Positions 1 to 9,124 of a stretch of 64,000 nucleotides of DNA are shown one piece after another. The DNA comes from Acidobacteriota bacterium (GTDB lineage: Bacteria > Acidobacteriota > Blastocatellia > Pyrinomonadales > Pyrinomonadaceae): contig JAHBSI010000002.1 in NCBI GenBank assembly GCA_019639195.1, positions 124,001 to 188,000 of the forward strand. The letters are read 5' to 3'. Position 1 is the stretch's first letter, and every line of letters starts with the position of its first letter. Below the pieces are notes generated by a model. It saw only the letters and a list, made by a program, of their open reading frames with translations. It ran no database searches and was not told the origin of the DNA. The translations under genes were made by a program, and so were the position numbers.

Positions 1-147
1 AAATTGATGATCTTTCGGAATATGTGGGAAGTGATGGGTGAGAAGGCAAAAGTTTGCCGCATTTTACTGCAAGCGGGAGAATTGCGGGGCGTTCTATCGT
101 TGAGAAAATTTCTGACGACAGGAGACCGCTCGTGCGGTAGTAAAATT

Positions 148-2391
148 ATGAAGTTCTTTGCAGTTGCATTTTCCCTAACGCTTCTTTTCGTATTTGGAGG
201 GGTTGCGGTCAGGGCTCAGGGAGTTATCGTTCCCATTGTTTGTGATGTGCGTCCGTGCAGGCCGATCCCGCGGCCGCTGCCGTTGCCGAATGCTTTGCCG
301 GTCAAGTCGATCAAGCTTGATACAAAGATCTCGGGCCAGGTAGCGACGACACATGTTGAGCAGGTTTTCCGGAACGATACGCCATATACGCTCGAGGGCA
401 CGTACTTTTTCCCGATACCGGAGGGAGCTTCGATCTCGGAGTTTGCCATCTGGGAAAACGGAAAGAAGCTCGTCGGCGAGGTTCGATCGCGTGAGCAGGC
501 ACGCCAGATCTACGACGCTATCGTAAGGCGCCAGCGTGATCCCGGCCTGCTTGAATACGCCGGGCAGAATCTGCTTCAGGCATCGATCTTTCCGATCCCG
601 CCGAACTCGGACAAGAAGCTGGAGCTTACTTACACGCAGGTTCTAAAGGCCGATTCGGGCACGGTGGCGTATCGATATCCGCTCGGAACGGGCCACAATC
701 TCTGGCGTCAAGGAGCCACGGGCCTGGATGGTGTCATTCCGCCGAACGCGGAGGTCAGCCGCCGGCCGGGCCAGCAGCAGCAATTCGGGACGATCTCGGG
801 CACGATCGAGATAGAGGCGAAGAACTCGATCCGAAACATTTATTCGCCCTCGCACACGATCGATATCAAGAACATCACCGAACGTTCCGCAAAGGTCACA
901 TTCGAGACAAGCGGCAGCAACAAGGACCTGGAGCTTTTCTACACGGTCTCGGATGATGATTTCGGACTTTCGCTGATAACTTATCGCGAGACGGGCAAGG
1001 ACGGCTACTTTATGCTCCAGCTTTCGCCGAAGGCCGATATTCGCGACAGCGAGATCGCGAGTAAGGACATCGTCTTTGTGATCGATACGTCCGGTTCGAT
1101 GGCGGACGAAGGCAAGATGGATAAGGCTCGAGCAGGGCTTTTGTTCGGCATCCGCGGACTTCGCGAAGGCGATCGGTTCAACGTGATCAACTTTGCGGGT
1201 GAAGAACACCTGATGGAGAAAGGCCTGATAAAGGCGGATGCTGCCGGCAAGAAACGCGGGCTCGCTTTCGTCGAGGCCTTGCGGCCCTCGGGCGGCACGA
1301 ATATCAACGACGCCCTGCGTGCAGGATTGCGTCAATTCGATTCCTCGAACCGGCCGAAAATGATGGTCTTTATGACGGACGGGCTTCCGACAGTCGGCGT
1401 CCAGAATGCGGACGAGATCCTGAAGAATGCGGCTGCGATCAAGGTTCCCGGGCTTCATTTGTTCAATTTCGGAGTTGGCTACGATGTGAACACGCGGCTG
1501 CTCGACAAACTCGCGGCGGAGAATTCCGGCGTTGCGGATTATATTCAGCCGAAAGAGGACATTGAGGTCAAGGTTTCGAAATTCTTCGCGAAGGTAAATT
1601 CGCCCGTGATGACCGGCATTGAACTCGATATGGGCGGCGTTCAGGCGGATCTTGTGTATCCGCGCAACATCTCGGACCTGTTCCGCGGCGATCAGATCAC
1701 GATCATCGGCCGATACAAGAATGATGATTCGCTGAATAATGCAGTGATCAAGCTCTCCGGAACGTTCGCGGGCAAACGGCAGACGTTCACATATAGCGGG
1801 CTTGATTTTCCTGTCCGTGCGGAAGAGAACACGTTCCTTGCCCGTCTTTGGGCGAATCGCCGTGTTGGCTGGCTCGTCGAGCAGATACGCAACAACGGCG
1901 ACAGCAAAGAGCTGCGCGACGAGATCGTCGATCTCGGAACGCGTTACGGGATCGTGACGCCGTACACGTCGTATCTTGCGACGGACGGCAGTTTCCAGCT
2001 CGACGGCCAAACGGCGTCCGCCGCAGACTTCGCACGCAAACGAGCGGACAATATGGCACAAGCGCCGAGAGCGGTCAGTGGAGAAAAGGCGGTCGCCGAG
2101 AGCGTTCGTGCCCAGGAAGCCAAAGACAAACGTTCTCTTGCTGACGACGAAGCTCAGACGAGCCGTGCGGTCCGAAAGGTCGATCTGAAAACCTTCTACC
2201 TTCTGGGCAGTGTCTGGACAGATAGCGAGTTCGATCCGAAGGCTAATCTGCCTGAGACGAAGCTCACGTTCGGCTCGGATGCGTACTTTGATCTTGTAGA
2301 GCAGATGCCGGAGCTTGCGAAATATCTCTCGCTCGGTGAAGAGGTCGTAATTGTCTGGAAAGACAAGGTTTACAAGATCGTCAAGCAGTAA
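148..2391 (+). CDS. Secreted VIT/von Willebrand factor A domain protein
   Basis: The product resembles bacterial inter-alpha-trypsin-inhibitor-like proteins, which act outside the membrane, probably in adhesion or protein binding. The ATG at 148 was chosen because it opens directly onto a signal peptide (MKFFAVAFSLTLLF, cleavage near VRAQG). The frame stays open to the left edge, but that extension would bury the signal peptide. A VIT domain follows (about residues 45-180, with YFFPIPEGA). Next is a vWA domain with an intact MIDAS: DTSGSM, the GGTN threonine and MTDG. The C-terminal third is unassigned and ends in a charged, Lys/Arg-rich stretch. There is no LPXTG signal or C-terminal membrane anchor. 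In bases 1-41 another frame ends in TGA and could be the tail of an upstream gene, but this is too short to call. Confidence 0.85.
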   Translation: MKFFAVAFSLTLLFVFGGVAVRAQGVIVPIVCDVRPCRPIPRPLPLPNALPVKSIKLDTKISGQVATTHVEQVFRNDTPYTLEGTYFFPIPEGASISEFAIWENGKKLVGEVRSREQARQIYDAIVRRQRDPGLLEYAGQNLLQASIFPIPPNSDKKLELTYTQVLKADSGTVAYRYPLGTGHNLWRQGATGLDGVIPPNAEVSRRPGQQQQFGTISGTIEIEAKNSIRNIYSPSHTIDIKNITERSAKVTFETSGSNKDLELFYTVSDDDFGLSLITYRETGKDGYFMLQLSPKADIRDSEIASKDIVFVIDTSGSMADEGKMDKARAGLLFGIRGLREGDRFNVINFAGEEHLMEKGLIKADAAGKKRGLAFVEALRPSGGTNINDALRAGLRQFDSSNRPKMMVFMTDGLPTVGVQNADEILKNAAAIKVPGLHLFNFGVGYDVNTRLLDKLAAENSGVADYIQPKEDIEVKVSKFFAKVNSPVMTGIELDMGGVQADLVYPRNISDLFRGDQITIIGRYKNDDSLNNAVIKLSGTFAGKRQTFTYSGLDFPVRAEENTFLARLWANRRVGWLVEQIRNNGDSKELRDEIVDLGTRYGIVTPYTSYLATDGSFQLDGQTASAADFARKRADNMAQAPRAVSGEKAVAESVRAQEAKDKRSLADDEAQTSRAVRKVDLKTFYLLGSVWTDSEFDPKANLPETKLTFGSDAYFDLVEQMPELAKYLSLGEEVVIVWKDKVYKIVKQ

Positions 2392-2483
2392 TGACAGAAC
2401 TCTCAAGGTGCCCGGAAGGTGCAATTATCGTGTTCAAACGGTATCCTATCGCAAAGAACACATTCAAAAAGCGTCGGAGGTTA

Positions 2484-3452
2484 ATGGGCACCTTGAGAAT
2501 TTTCTTTACTCTTTTTTTGATATTGGCAGCTGTTTACGTTGCGACCGCACAAGGGAATTGGACCGTTCGAAATAGCGGGACGACCGAAGACCTTGTTGCG
2601 GTCTATTTCACTTCGGCCTCGCGGGGCTTTATCGCGGGCGACAACGGATTTCTGGCCTCGACGAGGGACGGCGGGGCAAGCTGGCAGAAATATCCGCTCG
2701 GAACGACGGAATCGATCAGCGAGATCTATTTTCGGAACGACAAGAACGGCTATCTCGTTGCCGGCAAATTGATGTTCAAGACGGACGATGCCGGCGAGAC
2801 CTGGAAACAGACACGCATCTACCGTGCGGGCGACTTCACAAAAGGCACGCCGGAATTCACCAGCATTCGATTTGCGGGCAAGGATCGCGGACTCATCATC
2901 GGCTCCGTCGTGAATCAAAAGGACGAGATCGTTGATTCGCTGCTTCTGCTGACAGAAGACGGCGGCGAGTCCTGGAATCGCGTTCCGTTGCCGTCAAAGG
3001 CCGAGATATTTCATCTCGATTTTGACGGCCGGCAGCGAGGCTGGATAGTTGGCGATAGCGGCCTTGTGATGGTCACGGAAGACGGCGGCCGTTCGTGGTC
3101 GATCCAAAAAACGGGCGTTGAGAGAGCTTTGTTCGCGGTCGATTTTCGCGATGACACAGATGGATTTGCGGTGGGCGGCGGCGGTTCGATCATTCGTACC
3201 CAGAACGGCGGTGCGACGTGGGAGAAAGTTGCGTCACCGTCAAAAGAGACTTTAAAACGCGTCTATTTCGCGGACGATAAGAATGGATTTGCGGTCGGCT
3301 TTCGAGGCCTTCTGATACGAACGTTCGACAAAGGGAAAACGTGGGTTCTTGAGAACAGCGGCGTAAAGGGCGATTTTTACGGACTCTTTATGGCGAAAAA
3401 GTACGGCTGCGCGGTCGGCGAACGCGGGCAGGTGATCACTTACTCGCGTTAG
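2484..3452 (+). CDS. Secreted YCF48/BNR-repeat beta-propeller protein
   Basis: The protein is a predicted exported beta-propeller of the YCF48/HCF136-like class. These bind other proteins or act as assembly factors; the partner here is unknown. The ATG at 2484 is preferred because GGAGG lies just upstream and the resulting N-terminus is a signal peptide (MGTLRIFFTLFLILAA, ending VATAQG). A longer frame from 2391 would add a basic, non-signal extension. The sequence contains six Asp-box-like repeats: SRDGGASW, TDDAGETW, TEDGGESW, TEDGGRSW, TQNGGATW and FDKGKTW. These alternate with F..GWIVGD/GFAVG strands. It lies about 90 bp after the VIT/vWA gene and may be cotranscribed. Its 3' end overlaps the convergent S41 peptidase gene by 17 bp. 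Confidence 0.85.
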   Translation: MGTLRIFFTLFLILAAVYVATAQGNWTVRNSGTTEDLVAVYFTSASRGFIAGDNGFLASTRDGGASWQKYPLGTTESISEIYFRNDKNGYLVAGKLMFKTDDAGETWKQTRIYRAGDFTKGTPEFTSIRFAGKDRGLIIGSVVNQKDEIVDSLLLLTEDGGESWNRVPLPSKAEIFHLDFDGRQRGWIVGDSGLVMVTEDGGRSWSIQKTGVERALFAVDFRDDTDGFAVGGGGSIIRTQNGGATWEKVASPSKETLKRVYFADDKNGFAVGFRGLLIRTFDKGKTWVLENSGVKGDFYGLFMAKKYGCAVGERGQVITYSR

Positions 3453-5034
3453 CTTTTGCCAGGGAGTTTTCGGTCAGCGCCTGTGCGGCCGAATATAGGT
3501 CTTTTGCGCCGGCCAAAGCTTTGATCCCAGCCGCGATCTGCGGGTCGTTCTCGTTAAGGACGCGTTTTGCGAGGACGGTACCGTTCGCCGCGACCGCCAG
3601 CTCGTATTTTAGACGGCGTTCGAGAAAGACGGCGTTGTCGGATCCGGCGTTTTTGGAAGCGCTTTCAAGGGCAACAGGCATCGTTTGACCCAAAATGCGG
3701 CCAGACATTCGCTCCCGAACGTAAAAGAAAAGCGGCTTGAGCATCCCGGCCTGAGAGGCCGTGATCTCGCTCTCGGCAACGACGGTGTCGGGTTCGATAC
3801 CGTTTCCGCCGAGCACACGACGCCCTGTGGCCGTTCGCGCTTCAAAAAAGGTACTTTGTATCCCGTCGGCCGGTGAAACGTGCTTATAGTACTCGTAAAG
3901 GCCAATACGGGTATAGTCTCGCTGGATCGAACGGCCTGACGGCGTCAGGTATCGTGCGGCAGTGATCGTCGCACCTGTTCCAAACGGGAGATCAATGACG
4001 CTCTGCACAAGACCTTTGCCGAACGTGCGCGTACCGACGATCATCGCTCGGTCATTATCCTGAAACGCGCCGGCAACGATCTCCGATGCCGAGGCCGTGT
4101 CCTGATTCACAAGCACAACAAGCGGCATCGTTTCAGGTGCAGCGTTCCTCGAATACCAATCGCGAGAATCGCTCGAAAAGCGTCCGCGTTGCTTCAGGAT
4201 CAAGGTCCCGGTGGGCAGGAACTTTTCGGCGACCTTCACTGCCTGCTCAACGATCCCGCCGGGATTGCCGCGAAGATCGAGGATGAGCGACGTCATTCCT
4301 TGCTGCTTCAGACGTCGAATGGCAAGGTCCATTTCGTCCGACGTCGTGAAGTTGAAACCTTCGGAAAGATCAATGTAGCCGACGCCCGGCTTAAGGATGT
4401 AGAAATCGGGGATGGAAGGCTGGCGGATGCTCGCCCGCTTCAGAACGATCATTTCGACGCGTCCGGTCGCGGCCCGTTCGAATTTTACGGTGACGGTCGA
4501 GCGGTCCGGCCCTCGAAGCATATCACGCACTTCGTCGGTGCTGAGGCCGACCGCGGATCTTCCGTTGATCGAGATGATGCGGTCGCCGTATTTCAGGCCG
4601 GCAGCTGCAGCACCTGACCCCGGGATCGCGTCAAGGATATATGTCGAAATCTCGCCGTCCTTTTCGTAGCTCTGTATCGTGGCACCAATGCCGGTGTAGG
4701 CACTGTCTTCCTGATCGAGAAGGTCCTGCCATTCGCGTTTGTCGAAGAAGTTAGAATGCGGATCAAGGCTCCGCAAGGCGCCGACGGCCGCGAGCCTGGT
4801 CATCTGCGGATCGTCAGGCAAAGAACCTGCGAGATTTTCGCGGATCAAAGCCTCGGCTTCCGCGATCTCGCTTGAGATCTTGCGTGTCTTGCGTGATGTC
4901 GAATTGCCGGACGCCGAAAAGGACGAGCCTTCGGTAAGTTTGAATGGCTCGGACTTCTCGGGCAGGATCGTTCCCTGGCCGAAGGCTCCGGTCAAAAGGC
5001 CAAGCACAAAAACTACCGCAAATAGAGTTCTCAT
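3436..5034 (-). CDS. S41 family C-terminal processing peptidase (CtpA-like)
   Basis: This is a periplasmic serine protease of the CtpA/tail-specific family, which trims or degrades envelope proteins from their C-termini. The start at 5034 gives a signal peptide (MRTLFAVVFVLGLLTGAFGQG); the frame can be extended 13 codons upstream but would then hide it. Order of parts: an N-terminal helical cap, a PDZ domain (about residues 110-200, with GIGATI and GDRIISINGRS), then the S41 core. The catalytic serine lies in TASASEIVAG (about residue 317) and the general-base lysine in TFGKG (about residue 340). Length is about 532 aa, a little longer than typical because of the C-terminal tail. It is convergent with the BNR gene. 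The approximately 220 bp upstream of its start show no clear signal. Confidence 0.9.
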   Translation of the reverse strand: MRTLFAVVFVLGLLTGAFGQGTILPEKSEPFKLTEGSSFSASGNSTSRKTRKISSEIAEAEALIRENLAGSLPDDPQMTRLAAVGALRSLDPHSNFFDKREWQDLLDQEDSAYTGIGATIQSYEKDGEISTYILDAIPGSGAAAAGLKYGDRIISINGRSAVGLSTDEVRDMLRGPDRSTVTVKFERAATGRVEMIVLKRASIRQPSIPDFYILKPGVGYIDLSEGFNFTTSDEMDLAIRRLKQQGMTSLILDLRGNPGGIVEQAVKVAEKFLPTGTLILKQRGRFSSDSRDWYSRNAAPETMPLVVLVNQDTASASEIVAGAFQDNDRAMIVGTRTFGKGLVQSVIDLPFGTGATITAARYLTPSGRSIQRDYTRIGLYEYYKHVSPADGIQSTFFEARTATGRRVLGGNGIEPDTVVAESEITASQAGMLKPLFFYVRERMSGRILGQTMPVALESASKNAGSDNAVFLERRLKYELAVAANGTVLAKRVLNENDPQIAAGIKALAGAKDLYSAAQALTENSLAKANASK

Positions 5035-5253
5035 AAGCTGCCAACGACATCGTTCGAGCACAAGCAGACACACGTCGAAAGGGCAATCAACGAGACCCGT
5101 CTCTCGAAAAAAGCGGGGCGGTTCAGCTCGGCACTGCAGATCGCCGCCCCGTTTGAATTTTGTTTGAAGGCATTAAAGCACTAATTGCCGAAAACTTCCA
5201 GCAAAGAGATGCGGCAGTTGAAATGTGATGAGAATTCGCGGAAAATCGCCTCT

Positions 5254-6021
5254 ATGCCCGACAGCCGATCAGAAGAGCTACTCGCACGCATACAGGACGT
5301 GTTTCGCATTTCAGAATCAGAGCGTCTGTTGACCGACCCCGTCAAGGAGGCGATGACGGAGCTCCTGCGGACATCTGCGGCACGGCTTCGAGCCGAAGGC
5401 GCATCTGTTCTTGTACGCAATGCGGATTCCGGCGACCTGCAGTTCCTGGCGGCGACCGGTGAGGTTGCCGATCGGATCGTCGGACTCGAAATTCCGGCCG
5501 GGAAGGGAATTGCGGGATTCGTGCTTATGTCCGGCCAGCCGCTTGCAGTGTCGGAGCCGGACGACGAAAGCGGTTTTTACGCAGAGGTCGATAAGACGAC
5601 CGGATTTTCGACAAAACTGCTGCTCGCCGTGCCGCTTCGGTTTCGTGATGATGTTATCGGCGTGCTCGAATACGTCAACCGTAGCGATGAACCGCTCAAC
5701 GAACCGTTCACGCCCGCGGAGATGGATGCTGCGGCCGTTTACGCGGAGGCTGTCGCCGCTTTGGTCAATGCCCATATTGATGCGGACCTTATGTGCGACC
5801 TTAGCCGCAGGCTTATTCAGGACGGCACCGAAGCCGCCGATATCCGAGCATGGCTGCTGTCCCTGCGTGAGAATTCGACGCATGCACGGGCTCTCGAACT
5901 TGCCGCGTTGGTAAGCGAACTTGCGTCAAAAGGCGATGCCGAGGTCGAATTGTGCCGAACCTTGCTGGAAAGCCTTATCGGCTACTCGACATCGACAACA
6001 GGAAGGCTGGATCTTGCGTAA
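5254..6021 (+). CDS. GAF domain sensor-like protein
   Basis: A soluble protein of about 255 aa with one GAF domain (about residues 25-165; motifs EGASVLVRN, GLEIPAGKGIAGFV, LLAVPLRFRDDVIGVLEYVNR). GAF domains bind small ligands or mediate dimerisation. No output domain such as a kinase, cyclase or HTH is visible; the remainder is an alpha-helical tail. The start is uncertain: ATG 5254 places a short helix before the domain, while ATG 5209 and a TTG at 5185 are in frame upstream. The gene ends 3 bp before the subtilase start, so the two are almost certainly one transcript. The GAF protein may therefore regulate or be processed by the protease; this is inferred from spacing only. Confidence 0.75.
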   Translation: MPDSRSEELLARIQDVFRISESERLLTDPVKEAMTELLRTSAARLRAEGASVLVRNADSGDLQFLAATGEVADRIVGLEIPAGKGIAGFVLMSGQPLAVSEPDDESGFYAEVDKTTGFSTKLLLAVPLRFRDDVIGVLEYVNRSDEPLNEPFTPAEMDAAAVYAEAVAALVNAHIDADLMCDLSRRLIQDGTEAADIRAWLLSLRENSTHARALELAALVSELASKGDAEVELCRTLLESLIGYSTSTTGRLDLA

Positions 6022-6024
6022 GTT

Positions 6025-6804
6025 ATGACGAAACTTGTCGATCCAACATTCGCCGAGGCGGCCTCGAACTTTATGCCGGATCCGCAATGGCTGAACGCCA
6101 CCGGCAACGGTGTGACGGTCGCGATGATAGACAGCGGGGTCGATGCCGCGCATCCTGACCTTGTCGGCCGAATTTGCGAAGAAGTGGGTGCAAAGATCGA
6201 GGGTTCGCGGGTGACCTTTTTGCCAGTGGAAGATGGAGATCTTGCCGGCCACGGGACCGCTTGTGCCGGAATAATCACACAGCTTGCTCCGGACGCGAAG
6301 ATCGCAAGCATTCGCGTGCTTGGAGCGAGCGGTTCGGGCGACGCACAGGTCTTTCTTGCCGGGCTCGAATACGCCGTCAAACAGCGTTATAAGATCATCA
6401 ACTTAAGCTTGGGAACGACAAAGCCGCAGTTCTTCGCCCCGCTCCATGATCTTCTCGATCGAGCGTATCAAGCGGGCTGCATCGTGATAGCCGCAGCGAA
6501 CAATCTGCCGCAGCCGAGTTTTCCGTCGATCTTCTCTTCGTCGCTGATCTCGGTGGTCAAGAGCGAAGAACGAGATCCGCTCAAGTTCGGATTTCATTAC
6601 GGCGAAGTGATCGAATTGACCGCGCCGGGCGTCAGCATTCGCACGCCGTGGTTAGGAGGCGGCTATCGCACGCTGACCGGAAACAGCTTTGCCTGCCCGC
6701 ACATCACGGGCCTGCTCGCACGGCTCGTCGAAACGCACCCGGAGCTTACGCCATTCCAGGCGAAATCCGCCCTTCACGCCATCGCAAGACTCAATAGCGA
6801 GTGA
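6025..6804 (+). CDS. Small S8 (subtilisin-like) serine peptidase
   Basis: A compact subtilase of 259 aa. The catalytic triad is complete: Asp36 in MIDSGVD, His76 in GHGTACAG and Ser221 in GNSFACPH, with the oxyanion Asn in IVIAAANN. There is no signal peptide, no inhibitor I9 propeptide and no C-terminal domain, so the enzyme looks cytoplasmic and not made as a classical zymogen. Cytosolic subtilases of this size are known in RiPP maturation (PatA-like) and as intracellular proteases, but no precursor peptide or other RiPP enzyme is visible here. It starts 3 bp after the GAF gene. Its stop lies 1 bp from the end of the convergent DUF6335 gene. Confidence 0.85.
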   Translation: MTKLVDPTFAEAASNFMPDPQWLNATGNGVTVAMIDSGVDAAHPDLVGRICEEVGAKIEGSRVTFLPVEDGDLAGHGTACAGIITQLAPDAKIASIRVLGASGSGDAQVFLAGLEYAVKQRYKIINLSLGTTKPQFFAPLHDLLDRAYQAGCIVIAAANNLPQPSFPSIFSSSLISVVKSEERDPLKFGFHYGEVIELTAPGVSIRTPWLGGGYRTLTGNSFACPHITGLLARLVETHPELTPFQAKSALHAIARLNSE

Positions 6805-6805
6805 G

Positions 6806-7168
6806 TTATTTGTCCGCCGATGCGGGATTCAGTTCCCAGCGGTCCTCGTCACGTTTTTCGAGCTTTCCGAGCACGTCCAGCGGTTCGTTGTCCTGAAAAG
6901 TTACGCCGAGAGCCTCGCCGATCTCCTCGACAATGTCCTGATCGGGAGTCGGGCTGCTGCCGCCGACGCCTTCGTCCCCGACGTCGTCCGCATCTTCCCA
7001 GTTCGCGTCGATATCGCCCGCTGAAAGTATCGGGGAGGTCTCGGTGTGCTGCTCAAGTTTCTCGATGAGCTGCTCCTGAGACCCCAAATTCACCTGTTCA
7101 GCCTCGGCGAAGGCCTCTTTGACCTCCGGATCAGGCTCTACGTCTAAAAATTCTTTATTCTGGGTCAT
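6806..7168 (-). CDS. DUF6335 family protein
   Basis: A small acidic protein of 120 aa, recognised by the conserved block AGDIDANWEDADDVGDEG followed by VGGSSPTPDQD. This block characterises DUF6335 proteins, common in cyanobacteria and also seen in other phyla; the function is unknown. There is no signal peptide or membrane segment. The ATG at 7168 was chosen because a GGAG lies 8 nt upstream and the DUF region follows. The frame could extend upstream, but only through the end of the YtxH gene. The neighbouring YtxH-like gene is 13 bp upstream on the same strand, so the pair is probably one operon. Confidence 0.8.
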   Translation of the reverse strand: MTQNKEFLDVEPDPEVKEAFAEAEQVNLGSQEQLIEKLEQHTETSPILSAGDIDANWEDADDVGDEGVGGSSPTPDQDIVEEIGEALGVTFQDNEPLDVLGKLEKRDEDRWELNPASADK

Positions 7169-7181
7169 TTTCGGCACTCCA

Positions 7182-7577
7182 TTAGAGGATGTTCGACGGA
7201 CGCCGTCCGCTATGTGCGATGCGGTATCTTTGCTCCGAGATACGCATCTCGGGGCGTGATGCTGCCTTCGATACGCGTCGGCGAACACTCGAATCGGAAA
7301 TAAGCAGTTTCTTACTCAGCATTATACTCTCGACCTTTTTACGGGCCGGTGGAGATGCTTGAGGAGCGTTCTCCTTTCTGTCAGCCGTCTGGCTCGGTGT
7401 TTCAGGTCCGGATGTATCGGACTGAACCTTTTTGCCGATAAGGCGGCGCAGTTCAGAGCCTTTTCGCGGAGTAAAGAGCAGTGCGGCGGCCGCGCCGATG
7501 CCGGCTCCCAGCAGAAGATATAATGAGACGCGACTTCGCCCACCGCGTCGCTCAATTGATAGTGTATTTGATTGCAT
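7182..7577 (-). CDS. YtxH-like small membrane protein
   Basis: A 131-aa protein with a single N-terminal transmembrane segment (about residues 18-36, VSLYLLLGAGIGAAAALLF) directly followed by TPRKGSELRRLIGKK. This is the YtxH/gas-vesicle-GvpP-like signature. The rest is basic, low-complexity and probably cytoplasmic. YtxH proteins are general-stress proteins of unknown mechanism. A good Shine-Dalgarno (GGGAGG, about 8 nt before the ATG) supports the start at 7577. It probably shares a transcript with the DUF6335 gene downstream. Confidence 0.75.
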   Translation of the reverse strand: MQSNTLSIERRGGRSRVSLYLLLGAGIGAAAALLFTPRKGSELRRLIGKKVQSDTSGPETPSQTADRKENAPQASPPARKKVESIMLSKKLLISDSSVRRRVSKAASRPEMRISEQRYRIAHSGRRPSNIL

Positions 7578-7822
7578 TGTGTGGGTCCTCCCATATCCCT
7601 TGGTTTACTCTTATGATGGGTGAATACAATTCGCCCTATTCTGAAGTTTACCACTCGTTTGAGTAAACACCGTAGTGCAGATGACAAAAAGCCAATGCCT
7701 TTACTGTCTATTCTGTGACGAGAGGTTGGCAGCTGCGGTTTCGGATGGCGTTTCTTTGATTTTTCAAAGGCGAAATGGTTTCATTTAGTTGACCGCAAGG
7801 TTACAGGTTAGTAAGTCGAAAT
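7578..7822. other. Intergenic region between divergent ytxH-like and M16 genes
   Basis: About 245 bp separate the divergently transcribed YtxH-like gene and the first M16 peptidase gene. Both promoters must lie here, but no convincing -35/-10 pair, hairpin or repeat was found by eye. Confidence 0.4.
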
Positions 7823-9103
7823 ATGCCGCATACATTTAAACTGCCGCCATTGACCCTGGAAGAATTCACACTCGCGAACGGCCTTCGAGTTGTCCTTGAT
7901 CGTGATGATTCGGTGCCGGTGGTCTCGCTCGCGGTCTATTACGACGTTGGTTCCCGGAACGAACGCGATGACCGCACGGGTTTTGCACATCTTTTCGAGC
8001 ATATGATGTTCCAGGGGTCGGAAAACGTGCCGAAAGCAGGGCATTTTCAATACATAATGAAGGCCGGCGGTACGATGAACGGCACCACTTCGAGTGAACG
8101 TACGAATTACTATGAGACCTTGCCCGCGAACCAGCTTCCGCTTGGACTTTGGCTCGAATCCGACAGAATGCGTTCGCTTGCCGTAACGCAGGAGAATCTC
8201 GACAACCAACGCGAGGCCGTAAAAGAAGAGAAGCGGCTTCGATACGACAATCAGCCCTATGGACAGATCTTCGACTTAATAAGTTCGATGATCTACAAGA
8301 ATTTCGCGAACGCACATTCGACCATCGGCTCGATGGAGCATCTTGATGCAGCATCGGTCGAGGATGTGCAGGAATTCTTCCGAATTTACTACGCACCGAA
8401 TAACGCGGTCCTAGTGCTTTCCGGAGCGTTTGATCCGAGCGAAGCAAAGCAGCTTATCGAGAAATTCTTTGGCGATATCCCAAGCCAGCCGGCACCGCCC
8501 GCGATCGATGTCGAGGAGCCTGTCGAGGTCGCCTCGAACTACAACGAATGGCAAGACCCGCTCGCACCGTTCCCGGCGTTCCTGATCGGCTGGAAAACAC
8601 CGAAGCGGGGAAGCGACGAATTCAAGGCCCTCTATCTCGCGGGGAAGGTTCTCTATGACGGCGACAGTTCGCGGCTCTATCAAAAATTGGTGAAGGGCGA
8701 AGAATCCGTCATTCAGCTTTTTGGATTCACTGACGAAAGACGCGGGCCGTCGAGCATTTTTGTCGGTGCGATCCCAAAGCCGGAAGAGGACCTGAGCGCG
8801 ATACGCGAAACGATAATGAACGAGATACGCGACCTTGCGGTTCATGGTCCGACTCCTGCAGAGATGGAAAAGATCGAGAACCAGCTGCTGAACGATGCTG
8901 TTCGCACCCGACAGTCGTCTCTTGCAAGGGCACAGCAGATCGCGGAATTCGCCCTTTATGACAACGATCCTGATCTCATCAACTCCGAACTCGACGGCCT
9001 TTTGAAGGTAACCGCCGAACAGATCAGACTGAACGTCGCCAAATTCCTTAACACTGACAATCGCTCACTGCTGGATGTTGTTCCGGCGGGCGAGGCGGCA
9101 TAA
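7823..9103 (+). CDS. M16 zinc metallopeptidase, catalytic subunit
   Basis: A 426-aa insulinase/mitochondrial-processing-peptidase-like enzyme. The inverted zinc motif HXXEH is intact (HLFEH, His56, Glu59, His60), with a conserved EE/K stretch about 75 residues later that supplies the distal glutamate. There is an N-terminal M16 catalytic half and a C-terminal M16C half. No signal peptide is obvious, so it may act in the cytoplasm. The adjacent M16 gene lacks the zinc motif, which is the usual arrangement of an active/inactive heterodimer like PqqL/MPP-type pairs. The two genes are 21 bp apart on the same strand. Confidence 0.9.
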   Translation: MPHTFKLPPLTLEEFTLANGLRVVLDRDDSVPVVSLAVYYDVGSRNERDDRTGFAHLFEHMMFQGSENVPKAGHFQYIMKAGGTMNGTTSSERTNYYETLPANQLPLGLWLESDRMRSLAVTQENLDNQREAVKEEKRLRYDNQPYGQIFDLISSMIYKNFANAHSTIGSMEHLDAASVEDVQEFFRIYYAPNNAVLVLSGAFDPSEAKQLIEKFFGDIPSQPAPPAIDVEEPVEVASNYNEWQDPLAPFPAFLIGWKTPKRGSDEFKALYLAGKVLYDGDSSRLYQKLVKGEESVIQLFGFTDERRGPSSIFVGAIPKPEEDLSAIRETIMNEIRDLAVHGPTPAEMEKIENQLLNDAVRTRQSSLARAQQIAEFALYDNDPDLINSELDGLLKVTAEQIRLNVAKFLNTDNRSLLDVVPAGEAA

Positions 9104-9124
9104 ATAGGGACGCAAGAATCTTAG

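Noticed and set aside
1..147. Coding start of the VIT/vWA gene near position 4
   Set aside because: The frame is open, but it would place 48 residues before an obvious signal peptide. ATG 148 fits export.
643..2424. A 593-codon open frame on the minus strand
   Set aside because: It lies antisense to the VIT/vWA gene, has no recognisable domain and an Arg/Ile/Asp-rich composition typical of mirrored codons. The plus-strand gene is clearly real.
6025..6804. RiPP (cyanobactin-like) gene cluster around the small subtilase
   Set aside because: No precursor peptide with a repeated core, cyclodehydratase or second maturation protease was found in the surrounding 5 kb.
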